Counted from the first letter of the stretch, positions 8,470-16,166 are shown. The stretch: 39,215 bases of DNA from Bacillus sp. V3-13 (GCF_002860165.1 NZ_PGUZ01000060.1:1-39215), one strand, 5' to 3'. Notes: a model not told the origin generated them from the sequence alone. Translations and numbers: made by a program.

Positions 8470-8530
8470 AAAAGCTGAAGGCTTTTGAAAAGTCGGAACG
8501 ACACAACTGTTCAAACTGCCTCCAGCTTTT
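8470..8530 (-). terminator. 13-bp inverted repeat downstream of the C39 peptidase gene
   Basis: AAAAGCTGAAGGC (8470-8482) and GCCTCCAGCTTTT (8518-8530) form a 13-bp stem with one G-U pair around a 35-base loop. It lies 10 bases past the stop codon of the gene at 8541-9323. The ends are T-rich on either strand, so it may act as a terminator, though the loop is long. Confidence 0.45.
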
Positions 8531-8540
8531 TGCAACTGCT

Positions 8541-9323
8541 TTAAGCACCGGGAATTTGGATTCGAAAACTCACGGCTCGTCTTTCTAATGCTTGCCATGA
8601 AGTAATAAACTGTTCTTTGCTGACTTTAACTTGTTTTTTACCCGATAAAGGGTCATTGATGTAAACGGAGTGTTCGTCGTAGCCCACTAACACAACGGCA
8701 TGCAAATCGAGTGGGGTTTCAATCTTTTCACTGCCGTGCTGCCATGATTCCCAGCGGTCTGGCAGTCGATAATCGCCAGTTGTCCAAACGACGACCGGGT
8801 AGCCGTCGGACACATGCGACAAAATATCGTTAAAATCCTTCCCGGTTAAGTTGACAGCACTTCCGGGGAGATAGCGGTTGATTAAGTCAATCATCGGTTG
8901 ATCAAAAACCGCATATCCAGCTTGTTTTCCTGTCATATCACCGACAAAGCCCCGGGCAGGATCTCCCCATTTTAAAATATCCCCGCTGCGGGATTTAATG
9001 AGCGGATCATTGTCTTTTGCGATTTCTTCATACAGCTTCCATTTTGTCGTTTCAACGCCTGCATATTGAAGCATCATCGCCAGGCTTGTCACTTCACATC
9101 CATATTTTAATTCAGGGTTCTGTCTGATTAAAGGTACGTCAAGCAGTTTTGTTTGACTCATTTCTGCCGGTTGATGCTGGATCTGTAATTCGGGATAATC
9201 TACAGCACTATTTTCAGATGATGTTACCCGCGGCTTTGCTTTCTGATTATTTCCATCGTTTGCCTGATCCGGGCTGCATCCAAACAGCGGAAACAGCAAA
9301 GCAATCAGGAATACTTTTTGCAT
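8541..9323 (-). CDS. lipoprotein with C39-like cysteine peptidase domain
   Basis: Predicted extracytoplasmic lipoprotein of 260 residues. The N-terminus MQKVFLIALLFPLFGC is a lipoprotein signal with the acylated cysteine at residue 16, followed by a flexible linker. The C39-like (papain-fold) domain spans about 62-255. Its likely nucleophile is C76 in KYGCEVTSLAMML, the histidine H208 in DLHAVVLVGYD and the aspartate D224 in INDPLSG. B. subtilis YvpB has a similar domain. Bacteriocin-processing C39 domains sit on ABC exporters, but this one has no transporter part, so the substrate is unknown. AGGAAGGCGGG precedes the ATG. It is divergent from ykuI across a region of long inverted repeats. 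Confidence 0.82.
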   Translation of the reverse strand: MQKVFLIALLFPLFGCSPDQANDGNNQKAKPRVTSSENSAVDYPELQIQHQPAEMSQTKLLDVPLIRQNPELKYGCEVTSLAMMLQYAGVETTKWKLYEEIAKDNDPLIKSRSGDILKWGDPARGFVGDMTGKQAGYAVFDQPMIDLINRYLPGSAVNLTGKDFNDILSHVSDGYPVVVWTTGDYRLPDRWESWQHGSEKIETPLDLHAVVLVGYDEHSVYINDPLSGKKQVKVSKEQFITSWQALERRAVSFRIQIPGA

Positions 9324-9349
9324 GCATATCCCGCCTTCCTACAGGATCC

Positions 9350-9406
9350 CGTTCAAACGGGCGGCAGGAAACGTCGAATCGGACGGTATTGCCGCCCGCT
9401 CGAACG
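9350..9406. repeat. 17-bp inverted repeat in the C39/ykuI divergent region
   Basis: CGTTCAAACGGGCGGCA (9350-9366) and TGCCGCCCGCTCGAACG (9390-9406) are complementary at 15 of 17 positions around a 23-base loop. It lies in the 5' leader of the C39 peptidase gene (27 bases upstream of its ATG) and about 150 bases before ykuI. It is far more GC-rich than the flanks. Confidence 0.75.
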
Positions 9407-9441
9407 AACTGCACACTCTCGTCATCTGGCGAGTGGCAGTT
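9407..9441. repeat. second hairpin next to the 17-bp inverted repeat
   Basis: AACTGC-A-CACTC (9407-9418) pairs with GAGTG-GCAGTT (9431-9441) with one bulged A, giving an 11-bp stem. It starts at the base after the first repeat, so the two helices could stack. On the plus strand an AT-rich stretch (ATTATTAGG) follows. Confidence 0.6.
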
Positions 9442-9559
9442 ATTATTAGGATTTACAATTGAAGATGTATTATATAAGTATCATGCTTCCAACCGTCATT
9501 TGAATCATTATAATCAACAGTATGGTAAAATGATTTATAAAAAAGCTGGGGGGTTGAAG

Positions 9560-10774
9560 ATGGATGCATTGGATATTATGACGGATTTAGAGAATGTCAT
9601 ACCTTATTTTCAGCCAATATTCAGTGCGGATGAGCATCGCGTCATCGGCTATGAAATTTTGGGGAGATACCGGACTGCTTCCGGAGCTGCCAGTCTCGGC
9701 CCTTTTTTTCTTGACCGCCAAATACCGGATGAATACAGGCTTGAGGTTGATAATACGGTTTTGGAAAAAGCGTTGCGTAAAGCGGCTTGTCTTGACAACG
9801 ATGTCTTATTATTTGTGAACCGGGATGCAGAATTGCTTATGCTTGATGGTGGTGAAGAATTTCTTCAGATCCTTCTTCGGTTTCAAGAACAAGGAATCGC
9901 CGTAAACAGAATCGTTCTTGAAATTTCAGAAAGAAACTATGAGGGAAATCCTGAACATTTAGACCATTTGTTAAATTACTACCGGACTTACGGCATGAAA
10001 ATTGCTATTGACAAGATGGGAAGTGACAGCAGCCATCTGGATCGGATTGGCCAATTGTCACCTGATATTTTAAAGGTGGACCTTCAAGCCCTTCGATCGA
10101 CGGCAGTCGGCCCGTCCTATCAAGATATTTTGTACTCGTTGTCGATGCTCGCCCGTAAAATTGGTGCCACGCTGTTATTTGAAAATATTGAGATGGTTTA
10201 TCAGCTTCAATTCGCCTGGAAAAACGGGGGGCGCTACTATCAGGGCTTCTATTTACATACCCCAACCGAAGAATTTGTTGCCCGCGATTTTCTGAAGGAA
10301 AGGTTGAAGAAAGAATTCCATGAGTTCATTGTTTCCGAAAAAAAGAAATTGGAACGCCTTTTCTACGCCTCGGAAATGCTGCAGTCAAAAGTTCAAGAGA
10401 TTCTCGTGAAACTTCGCAAGCACGATGTAAACGATGAGTTGCTTTTCACGCTCGCCAATCATCTGGATCAAATTGCGTTTCGCATGTATGTCTGCGATGA
10501 AGACGGTTTTCAACAATCGGCAAATATCCTGAAAATCAACAACCAGTGGATCATCCAGAAAGAATATCTGCAAAAAAACTGGAGCTGGAGACCGTATTTT
10601 TTAGAGAATATTATGAGGATGAGAAATGAGAAGAAAGGGATCCTTTCCGATTTGTACAGTGATATCGAAACGGGAGAAACGATCCGTACCTTTTCCTACC
10701 CGCTCAACACAAAGGAATTCCTGTTTATTGATTTGTCGTATGAGTACCTATATGAACATGATGGATTGCTTTAA
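9560..10774 (+). CDS. ykuI: EAL-domain cyclic-di-GMP binding protein YkuI
   Basis: Cytosolic protein of 404 residues: EAL domain (about 1-245) plus the YkuI-specific C-terminal PAS-like domain (about 250-404), ending NWSWRPYFLENIMRMRN ... YLYEHDGLL. It closely matches the recalled B. subtilis YkuI, which was shown structurally to bind cyclic di-GMP but has no proven hydrolase activity. Here the EAL motif reads EIL (32-34), and the metal-site pair usually written DDFG reads DKMG (151-154), with lysine replacing the second aspartate. It is therefore probably a receptor, not a phosphodiesterase. The start is the ATG at 9560 behind GGGGGG; the long open extension upstream is non-coding. TTTACA-N15-TATAAG (9452-9478) is a weak promoter candidate. 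Confidence 0.95.
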   Translation: MDALDIMTDLENVIPYFQPIFSADEHRVIGYEILGRYRTASGAASLGPFFLDRQIPDEYRLEVDNTVLEKALRKAACLDNDVLLFVNRDAELLMLDGGEEFLQILLRFQEQGIAVNRIVLEISERNYEGNPEHLDHLLNYYRTYGMKIAIDKMGSDSSHLDRIGQLSPDILKVDLQALRSTAVGPSYQDILYSLSMLARKIGATLLFENIEMVYQLQFAWKNGGRYYQGFYLHTPTEEFVARDFLKERLKKEFHEFIVSEKKKLERLFYASEMLQSKVQEILVKLRKHDVNDELLFTLANHLDQIAFRMYVCDEDGFQQSANILKINNQWIIQKEYLQKNWSWRPYFLENIMRMRNEKKGILSDLYSDIETGETIRTFSYPLNTKEFLFIDLSYEYLYEHDGLL

Positions 10775-10808
10775 GTTGGCCGTGAACTGAATATAGTCTT
10801 CAAACTCC

Positions 10809-10839
10809 AGACCGCTTTCATGCCGAAAGCGGTCTTTTT
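10809..10839 (+). terminator. intrinsic terminator of ykuI
   Basis: AGACCGCTTTC, loop ATGCC, GAAAGCGGTCTTTTT: a perfect 11-bp stem followed by T residues. Confidence 0.93.
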
Positions 10840-10933
10840 GCACGAGTTGCTTAAAGTGGGTGTGATCTTCGGGAATAGAACAAGTTACCAAGCGGAAAAA
10901 TAATAACAACAGGCTATAAAAGGAGCTGACTGG

Positions 10934-11173
10934 ATGAGCTTATTTATGACAATATTAATGACGATCGGAATCGGATTGATCATTTTTGCAGGTACATATA
11001 CTTATTCTCTGGCAAAAGCGCAAAAAAATTCGAAAGACGGTCTTGATACTCCTTTACCGCGCCCGGTACAGCGGCATGTCTACATTCGCAACCCGATATT
11101 TCTTAGCTATCTGATTTTTTTTGGATTGCTGATTTTAACCATTGTATATATGGCTTTTGCCATCGATTGGTAG
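10934..11173 (+). CDS. small hypothetical membrane protein (79 aa)
   Basis: Not recognised. Two clear hydrophobic helices (about residues 3-28 and 57-77) flank a polar loop (AKAQKNSKDGLDTPLPRPVQRHVYIRNP). A good AAAGGAG lies 9 bases before the ATG, and a terminator follows closely, so it is likely real and monocistronic. No enzymatic motif is visible. Confidence 0.72.
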   Translation: MSLFMTILMTIGIGLIIFAGTYTYSLAKAQKNSKDGLDTPLPRPVQRHVYIRNPIFLSYLIFFGLLILTIVYMAFAIDW

Positions 11174-11177
11174 TACC

Positions 11178-11204
11178 GGGCTTTCGGCGGGAAGCCTCTT
11201 TTTT
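11178..11204 (+). terminator. terminator of the small membrane protein gene
   Basis: GGGCTT, loop TCGGCGGG, AAGCCT, then CTTTTTTG: a short stem with one G-U pair and a good T run, immediately after the stop codon. Confidence 0.65.
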
Positions 11205-11387
11205 GAGAACCTGGGTATAAACGACTGTTTTTTCAATCATTCGCCCTCTTTTGCATTAACTTTGGGCTGCAGTGGGTATGTGAATACTATTGATCAGTTT
11301 TTTACCAATCAGGGAGCTTTTTTAACCAATTACTAAGTTTTGCGGAGCAGCCCTTACGGTTTAATCAATAAAGAGGGGGAGAACAAA

Positions 11388-12110
11388 TTGTCCAGACATT
11401 TACTGAAGTTCCTGCCAGCCTTCATGGTTATACTGTTGATCACCCCGATGAGTGCCCAGGCAGTCAATGACCTAAAAAGCCGGGAAGATGTTTTTCGATT
11501 TTTGGAACAGTCCCTGCAGGCACAAGTATCACTGAGTGAAAAGACCAGAACGATGGAAGAAATAGATGAAATTCTGGATCGCTATTTTACAAATGAATAC
11601 AAGAATCTGTTTCTAAAGGAGAATATCGTCAAGGAAGGGGACAAATATGTTACGTATGGGTCAGATTCGGCGCCATACTATATTCCTTTTTTTGACTTCG
11701 CTGAAGCCACAGAGGTAAAGTTTTTTAATGAAAAAATATATGTGTACGAGTATTTCCCGGAAAACCACGAAGGGCCTGTTGGTTATGACAGCCATTATGA
11801 AGGCCTGTTGCTCGAAAAGGAAAATGACAGCTGGAAAGTATCGGAATACTTATATAATATGGAGCCGGAAGAAATGATCAGAGCAGAGAGGGAGAAAGAG
11901 AAAGATGACAAAGAAGCACGCTACAATCTCGTGTTTGGAGAACCGGCGTTTGTTGCAAATTTGGAACCAGCAAGCGATCGTTTTGATTTGAGCACTGACC
12001 CGTTTTCTGCTTTCCTTCGATACGCATCGTCAATAAGCGGTCATCATTGGGGTGAGTACCAAGCCTTTTTTAAGAGCGGGGAGAGCGAAAGTGAAATCGC
12101 CCTTGAATAA
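11388..12110 (+). CDS. secreted DUF3993-type protein
   Basis: Predicted exported protein of 240 residues. The N-terminus (RHLLKFLPAFMVILLITP then MSAQA) is a classical Sec signal with probable cleavage after AQA. The rest resembles the Bacillaceae DUF3993 family as I recall it: an EDVFRFLEQSLQAQ helix, then NEYKNLFLKENIV, FDFAEATEVKFFNEKIYVYEYFPE and a YEGLLLEKENDSWKV strand pair. The function is unknown. I choose the TTG at 11388 because AGAGGGGGAG lies 7 bases upstream; the frame stays open for 16 more codons, but that adds a polar tail before the signal. A bidirectional terminator follows. Confidence 0.75.
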   Translation: MSRHLLKFLPAFMVILLITPMSAQAVNDLKSREDVFRFLEQSLQAQVSLSEKTRTMEEIDEILDRYFTNEYKNLFLKENIVKEGDKYVTYGSDSAPYYIPFFDFAEATEVKFFNEKIYVYEYFPENHEGPVGYDSHYEGLLLEKENDSWKVSEYLYNMEPEEMIRAEREKEKDDKEARYNLVFGEPAFVANLEPASDRFDLSTDPFSAFLRYASSISGHHWGEYQAFFKSGESESEIALE

Positions 12111-12116
12111 CATGGA

Positions 12117-12152
12117 AAGAAGCTTTGTCATTAAAAGACAAGGCTTCTTTTA
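12117..12152. terminator. bidirectional terminator between DUF3993 and glutaredoxin genes
   Basis: AAGAAGCTTTGTC, loop ATTAAAA, GACAAGGCTTCTT: a 13-bp stem with one G-U pair. It is followed by TTT on the plus strand and TTCTTTCC-type sequence on the minus strand, between two converging genes. Confidence 0.85.
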
Positions 12153-12160
12153 TTTCAAGA

Positions 12161-12403
12161 TCACTCTGGAGGGATGTCCAATAATTCACTAAGTTTCTCT
12201 AAATTAAACCCGGCTACAACTGTGTCATTTATAATGACGGTCGGGGTTGAGTATGACTTGAATTGTTCGGTTAATTCTTTTCGGGCAACCGGATCATTTT
12301 TAATATTCTTTTCTTGATAAGAAAAACCGTGCTCTTTTAAAAACAGCTTAACAATATCGCATGGAGGGCATTCGGGCTGGCTGTACAAGATAATCTTTTT
12401 CAA
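12161..12403 (-). CDS. glutaredoxin-like thiol-disulfide protein
   Basis: A small thioredoxin-fold protein of 80 residues with the redox motif CPPC at residues 11-14 (YSQPECPPCDIV). The cis-proline loop is STPTVII and the C-terminal segment is VVAGFNLEKLSELL. This is the NrdH/glutaredoxin-like pattern; it probably reduces disulfides of a partner protein. Translation starts at a TTG (12403) behind GGGAGA. It lies 21 bases after the MBL hydrolase gene on the same strand, so the two are probably co-transcribed, which hints at thiol-related chemistry for the hydrolase. The partner is unknown. Confidence 0.82.
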   Translation of the reverse strand: MKKIILYSQPECPPCDIVKLFLKEHGFSYQEKNIKNDPVARKELTEQFKSYSTPTVIINDTVVAGFNLEKLSELLDIPPE

Positions 12404-12424
12404 AGTGCTGATTCTCCCGTTATT

Positions 12425-13375
12425 CTAGTTTTGTTTCTGCAGATAATCAATTAATCCCATAGAACAAACATTTAAGTCAAGTGAAAGGATTTTTTCGGCA
12501 GCATGTCCCTGTGCAATGCCTTTTTCTTGCAAAAAGGATGAAACGCGGGCAGCAAGCCTTTCTTCCGTCCGTGTTACCCGTTCTTCGAGTGTTGAAGCTT
12601 GCTTGTACGCGATTGAGGCTTCATCAACAAAGATTTTTAACCAGCTTCTAACCTGGCTGTACACTTCGCCGGGACGGTCAGACATTCCATAATGCCCAAA
12701 AAAGATGTAATCCACATTTAACTTTTCAAATAAATCGATCGACTGTCTCATTTTATCCGGATCGAACTGGTTGGGCGATGTGGATGGCAAATAAAGCTCA
12801 AGGCCGCCGTTCTTAAGCTGTGGATAAGTTACCCCGGCAGTATCCCCGGTAAACATCCCATTTACAGTTGAATGATGAATGCTGAAGTGATGATTGGCGT
12901 GCCCGGGAGTATCATAAAAAGTAAGTGTGCAATTGCTTCCGATTGTGAGCGTCTGTTGATCAGCTTTCACTATATGGCGATTTTCAGGGACTGGAACGAT
13001 CGGATTGAACAGTTCGTCAAATTTCTCGCCGTAAACTGCCCTTGCCCCGGCAATCAACCGTTCCGGGTTGATCAGATGCCTTGCGCCTTTTGGGTGGACG
13101 ACCACTTCGGCATTCGGGCAATGCTCCAGCAGCAGCCCGGCACCGCCGGCATGGTCAAGGTGTATATGGGTAACGATAATATAGCGGATTTCTTCTGGAG
13201 AAACTCCAAGCGCTTTTAAGCCGGCAAGAATATGGGGAACTGATGGGCTCGCTGAAGTTTCAATCAATGTTAATTTTTCTTCAGCCAATATGTATGATCC
13301 TGTTCTTTGTTCCCACCCTAAATCATGGCCGTCAATCAAAAAAATATTCTCTGCAAGCTGGTCCGGTCTACTCAA
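12425..13375 (-). CDS. MBL-fold metallo-hydrolase
   Basis: Metallo-beta-lactamase-fold hydrolase of 316 residues. The metal-binding signature is THIHLDHAGG (about 69-78), with later ligands in DTPGHANHH, MFTGDTAG and FFGHYGMSD. It most resembles glyoxalase II-like and related thioester or lactone hydrolases; the substrate cannot be read from sequence. A C-terminal helical extension (EASTLEERVTRTEERLAARV-like segment) follows the catalytic domain. The start is a TTG at 13375 behind AAAGGGTG. It is the first gene of a two-gene unit with the glutaredoxin-like gene. Confidence 0.85.
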   Translation of the reverse strand: MSRPDQLAENIFLIDGHDLGWEQRTGSYILAEEKLTLIETSASPSVPHILAGLKALGVSPEEIRYIIVTHIHLDHAGGAGLLLEHCPNAEVVVHPKGARHLINPERLIAGARAVYGEKFDELFNPIVPVPENRHIVKADQQTLTIGSNCTLTFYDTPGHANHHFSIHHSTVNGMFTGDTAGVTYPQLKNGGLELYLPSTSPNQFDPDKMRQSIDLFEKLNVDYIFFGHYGMSDRPGEVYSQVRSWLKIFVDEASIAYKQASTLEERVTRTEERLAARVSSFLQEKGIAQGHAAEKILSLDLNVCSMGLIDYLQKQN

Positions 13376-13554
13376 AAAATCACACCCTTTTTATGCTTTT
13401 ACTTGTACAAATGCTTGTCATTATTTTATGCTGTAAATATTGGCATGTAAATGAGTTGAGTTAAAAAATTCTGAATTTAATCCAGTTGGATAGAAACATG
13501 TCAAAAGAGAAACCTACTGTTAAAGGTTTGTTTTTGTTTGAAAGGAGAGGGAGC

Positions 13555-13791
13555 ATGTCACAGCTTCAAGGGATTATTTCCAGATTAAAAACCCTTCAGG
13601 AACAATCGCCTGCAGGAGAGCCGGCTCAAAGGTTTTTTGAAGTGGACGGAGAAAGAAAGTGCCAGGTTACGTATCATGCAAAGACTGAAACGTTTGAATT
13701 GGAAGTATATAATGACAAGGAAAAACCGAAGCGATATCAATTTGATAATATCGATATGATCGCCATTGAAATTTTTGACTTAATTCAATAA
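13555..13791 (+). CDS. ykuJ: YkuJ family protein
   Basis: A small cytosolic protein of 78 residues, nearly superimposable on the recalled B. subtilis YkuJ (MSQL.GII.RL..LQE ... FDNIDM..IEIF.L.Q). The function is unknown. The ATG at 13555 follows AAGGAGAGG. In B. subtilis it is followed by ykuK and ykzF before ykuL; those two genes are missing here. Confidence 0.93.
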   Translation: MSQLQGIISRLKTLQEQSPAGEPAQRFFEVDGERKCQVTYHAKTETFELEVYNDKEKPKRYQFDNIDMIAIEIFDLIQ

Positions 13792-13802
13792 TGATTAGGG
13801 AC

Positions 13803-13848
13803 GGGCTTTTGATTAGGATCATACTCTTATCAAAAGCCCATTTGTTTT
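13803..13848 (+). terminator. intrinsic terminator of ykuJ
   Basis: GGGCTTTTGAT (13803-13813) and ATCAAAAGCCC (13829-13839) form a perfect 11-bp stem with a 15-base loop, followed by a TTTGTTTTT tract. Confidence 0.82.
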
Positions 13849-13892
13849 TGATAAGTGAATCAGAAAATATATCATCAGCAAGTATCGTACAT

Positions 13893-13921
13893 TGTACAGG
13901 CACCTCGCCATAAACTATGAT
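13893..13921 (+). promoter_or_regulatory. candidate sigma-A promoter of darB
   Basis: TGTACA (13893-13898), 17-base spacer, TATGAT (13916-13921; 5/6). It lies 43 bases before the darB start. The -35 sits in a GTACATTGTAC palindrome (13888-13898). Confidence 0.5.
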
Positions 13922-13963
13922 AAAATGAAAATGGTGAAAACAATTATTGAGGAGTTTTCGGCG

Positions 13964-14410
13964 ATGATAAGTCTTCAAAATGGGGAATTTTTAGCAATGA
14001 GCATTAAAGAATTAATGATCCCCTCCGAGCGGGTTGCCCATGTGCAGGTCGGGAATAATTTAGAACATGCTTTACTCGTGTTAACAAAGAGCGGCTATTC
14101 AGCCATTCCTGTGTTGGACCCGCATTATAAGCTGCATGGGCTAATCAGTACCCCCGTTATAATGGATGCGATTCTCGGTCTGGAACGGATTGAATTCGAA
14201 CAGCTTGAGCAAAAACGGGTTGAGGAGATTATGAATAAAAAGATTCCGCGCTTAAAAATTGACTCTGATGTAAAAGCTTCTTTGGAGTTGCTCGTTGACC
14301 ATCCTTTTTTATGTGTGGAAGATAAGGACGGAATTTTTGAAGGTATCCTGACAAGAAGGACAGTCCTTCATTTATTGAACCAAAATGTCCGCAGGCGGAA
14401 TAAGGAATAG
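13964..14410 (+). CDS. darB: CBS-domain cyclic-di-AMP receptor DarB (YkuL)
   Basis: A protein of 148 residues made of two CBS domains (about 10-75 and 85-143). It matches the recalled B. subtilis YkuL/DarB: RVAHVQVGNNLEHALLVLTKSGYSAIPVLDP, then LERIEFEQL and FEGILTRR. In B. subtilis, apo-DarB binds the (p)ppGpp synthetase Rel and pyruvate carboxylase, and cyclic di-AMP releases it. The start is the ATG at 13964 (MISLQNGEFL) with GAGGAG upstream; the longer open frame to 13892 is not needed. Unlike B. subtilis, a drug exporter gene separates it from ccpC. Confidence 0.93.
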   Translation: MISLQNGEFLAMSIKELMIPSERVAHVQVGNNLEHALLVLTKSGYSAIPVLDPHYKLHGLISTPVIMDAILGLERIEFEQLEQKRVEEIMNKKIPRLKIDSDVKASLELLVDHPFLCVEDKDGIFEGILTRRTVLHLLNQNVRRRNKE

Positions 14411-14415
14411 CTATC

Positions 14416-14445
14416 AGGCTCCCTATATGGGGGCTCACTTTTTTT
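14416..14445 (+). terminator. terminator of darB
   Basis: AGGCTCCC, loop TATAT, GGGGGCT (one bulge, one G-U pair), then CACTTTTTTT. It starts six bases after the darB stop. Confidence 0.7.
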
Positions 14446-14476
14446 AAGTAACCTTTCCAAGTATCGAGGTGGTACA

Positions 14477-16000
14477 ATGGGACAAGCTGCAAATAATCAG
14501 GTAAAGAAGCTGGCCGCCCGCCGGACGAATCGGCCGTTTGTGCTTGGGGCCGTTATGCTGGCGATGTTTATGGGTGCGATAGAAGCGACAATTGTTTCAA
14601 CCGCGATGCCGGCGATTGTCGGTGACTTAGGCGGATTTTCTTTATACAGTTGGGTCTTTTCTTCTTATTTATTAATGAACGCAGTTACGGTTCTCATTTA
14701 CGGCAAGCTTTCTGATTTATTTGGCCGTAAACCAATTATGACTTTCGGAATCATCGTTTTTTTAATCGGATCGATACTTTGTGGGGTTGCCCAATCTATG
14801 GAAATGCTAATCCTGTTCAGATTTGTCCAGGGATTTGGCGCCGGAGCCGTACTGCCGATTGCGACAACGATCGTTGGCGATATATACACAACAGAAGAAC
14901 GGGCGAAAATACAGGGTTATTTGTCGAGTGTCTGGGGGATATCCGCCGTAATGGGACCGGCGATTGGCGGATTGCTTGTAGAGTTTGTCAGCTGGCGGTC
15001 TGTATTCTGGATCAATATCCCGCTCGGAATTTTAGCGATTGCCGGCCTGTGGCTGTTTTTGCATGAAAATGTTGAGAAGAAAAAACATGAAATTGATTAT
15101 AGTGGCGCTTTGCTGCTGACAACGGCTATTTCCGCCTTGATGATTGTCCTTGTTGAGGGTGGAGTAAACTGGCCGTGGTTTTCAGGACAAGTGGCCGGCC
15201 TCCTTGCAGTAACTGTGATCGCATTTATTTTATTCATCTTCCAGGAAAAAAGAGCCGCGGAACCAATGATGCCTTTCAACATTTGGCGGGAGCGTTCAAT
15301 CTTGATCGCCAACATTACTTCTTTAACAACGGGAATCATGTTGATTGGCATTTCCAGCTTTCTGCCGGCATTTGTCCAGGGTGTGATGGAACGATCGCCA
15401 ATCGTCGCCGGTTTTACGTTAACATCAATGTCGATCGGCTGGCCGCTCGCCTCGATGGCTGCGGGACGGCTGATGCTGACAATCGGTTTTCGAAGCACAT
15501 CGCTGATTGGCGGCATTTCGCTAATTCTTGGCAGCATCATGTTTGCTACTCTTTCTCCGCAAGCGGGGCCGCTATGGGCCGCAGCCGGTTCCTTTCTGTT
15601 GGGAATCGGTATGGGGCTGACCACAACAACTTTTATCGTCTCCATTCAGAGCACGGTAAATTGGCAGCAGCGCGGCATTGCCACTGCTTCCAACATGTTT
15701 ATGAGGAATTTGGGGAATACAATCGGAGCCGCACTGCTTGGGGGTATTTTAAACAGCCGGATAAAGAATTATTTTCAAACACATGGCAGCGGCCAGGAAG
15801 AAGAGCTAACCGTTGATTCTACAAATATTCTTTTAAACGAAGCGGAACGGGGCCAGCTTTCCGAAAGCTTAAAAGATCTGCTCCAGGAAGGATTAACTTA
15901 CTCGCTCCATTACGTTTACTACGTTGTTTTACTTTTTGCGATAATCAGCTTTCTATTCATCATGTTTCTTCCAAAAAGAGAGAAAAACTCCGCTTCTTAA
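14477..16000 (+). CDS. MFS drug exporter, DHA2 (14-TM) family
   Basis: A proton-driven multidrug exporter of the EmrB/QacA-type DHA2 family, 507 residues with about 14 hydrophobic helices. Diagnostic segments are motif A in YGKLSDLFGRKPIM (about 74-87), FVQGFGAGAVLPIATTIVGD (about 116-135) and the antiporter motif C region GPAIGGLLVEFVSWRSVFWINIPLG (about 154-178). The substrate is unknown. The ATG follows a GAGGTGG site. It sits between darB and ccpC, where B. subtilis has no exporter, so it is an insertion into an otherwise conserved block. Its last codons form one arm of its own terminator. Confidence 0.9.
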   Translation: MGQAANNQVKKLAARRTNRPFVLGAVMLAMFMGAIEATIVSTAMPAIVGDLGGFSLYSWVFSSYLLMNAVTVLIYGKLSDLFGRKPIMTFGIIVFLIGSILCGVAQSMEMLILFRFVQGFGAGAVLPIATTIVGDIYTTEERAKIQGYLSSVWGISAVMGPAIGGLLVEFVSWRSVFWINIPLGILAIAGLWLFLHENVEKKKHEIDYSGALLLTTAISALMIVLVEGGVNWPWFSGQVAGLLAVTVIAFILFIFQEKRAAEPMMPFNIWRERSILIANITSLTTGIMLIGISSFLPAFVQGVMERSPIVAGFTLTSMSIGWPLASMAAGRLMLTIGFRSTSLIGGISLILGSIMFATLSPQAGPLWAAAGSFLLGIGMGLTTTTFIVSIQSTVNWQQRGIATASNMFMRNLGNTIGAALLGGILNSRIKNYFQTHGSGQEEELTVDSTNILLNEAERGQLSESLKDLLQEGLTYSLHYVYYVVLLFAIISFLFIMFLPKREKNSAS

Positions 16001-16017
16001 GTGGAGTTTTTCTCTCT
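15977..16017 (+). terminator. terminator overlapping the end of the MFS exporter gene
   Basis: AGAGAGAAAAACTCC (15977-15991) and GGAGTTTTTCTCTCT (16003-16017) form a perfect 15-bp stem. The stop codon lies in the 11-base loop, so the left arm is coding sequence for the C-terminal KREKNS. Confidence 0.85.
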
Positions 16018-16091
16018 ATCAAGCTAACGCCCTATATAGCAGCTGGAATATCAGCAGGACCGTGATTGAGTGGAGAAGCCTTTTTAAATAT

Positions 16092-16120
16092 TTGACTGAT
16101 ATGCGCCCAGCAATTATTAT
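16092..16120 (+). promoter_or_regulatory. sigma-A promoter of ccpC
   Basis: TTGACT (16092-16097; 5/6), exact 17-base spacer, TATTAT (16115-16120; 5/6). Transcription would start near 16127, giving a leader of about 70 bases that contains the CcpC dyad. Confidence 0.8.
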
Positions 16121-16166
16121 AGATTTTTCCAGTGATAGTGATATTTTAAAAATATTAATATGAAAT

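Noticed and set aside
9149-9559. Open reading frame running 137 codons upstream of ykuI
   Set aside because: It covers the 5' part of the C39 peptidase gene on the other strand and the hairpins. The conserved YkuI protein begins at MDALD (9560), with GGGGGG just before.
9345-9559. Cyclic-di-GMP (GEMM) riboswitch in front of ykuI
   Set aside because: The conserved GEMM core segments are not present; only the plain inverted repeats are seen.
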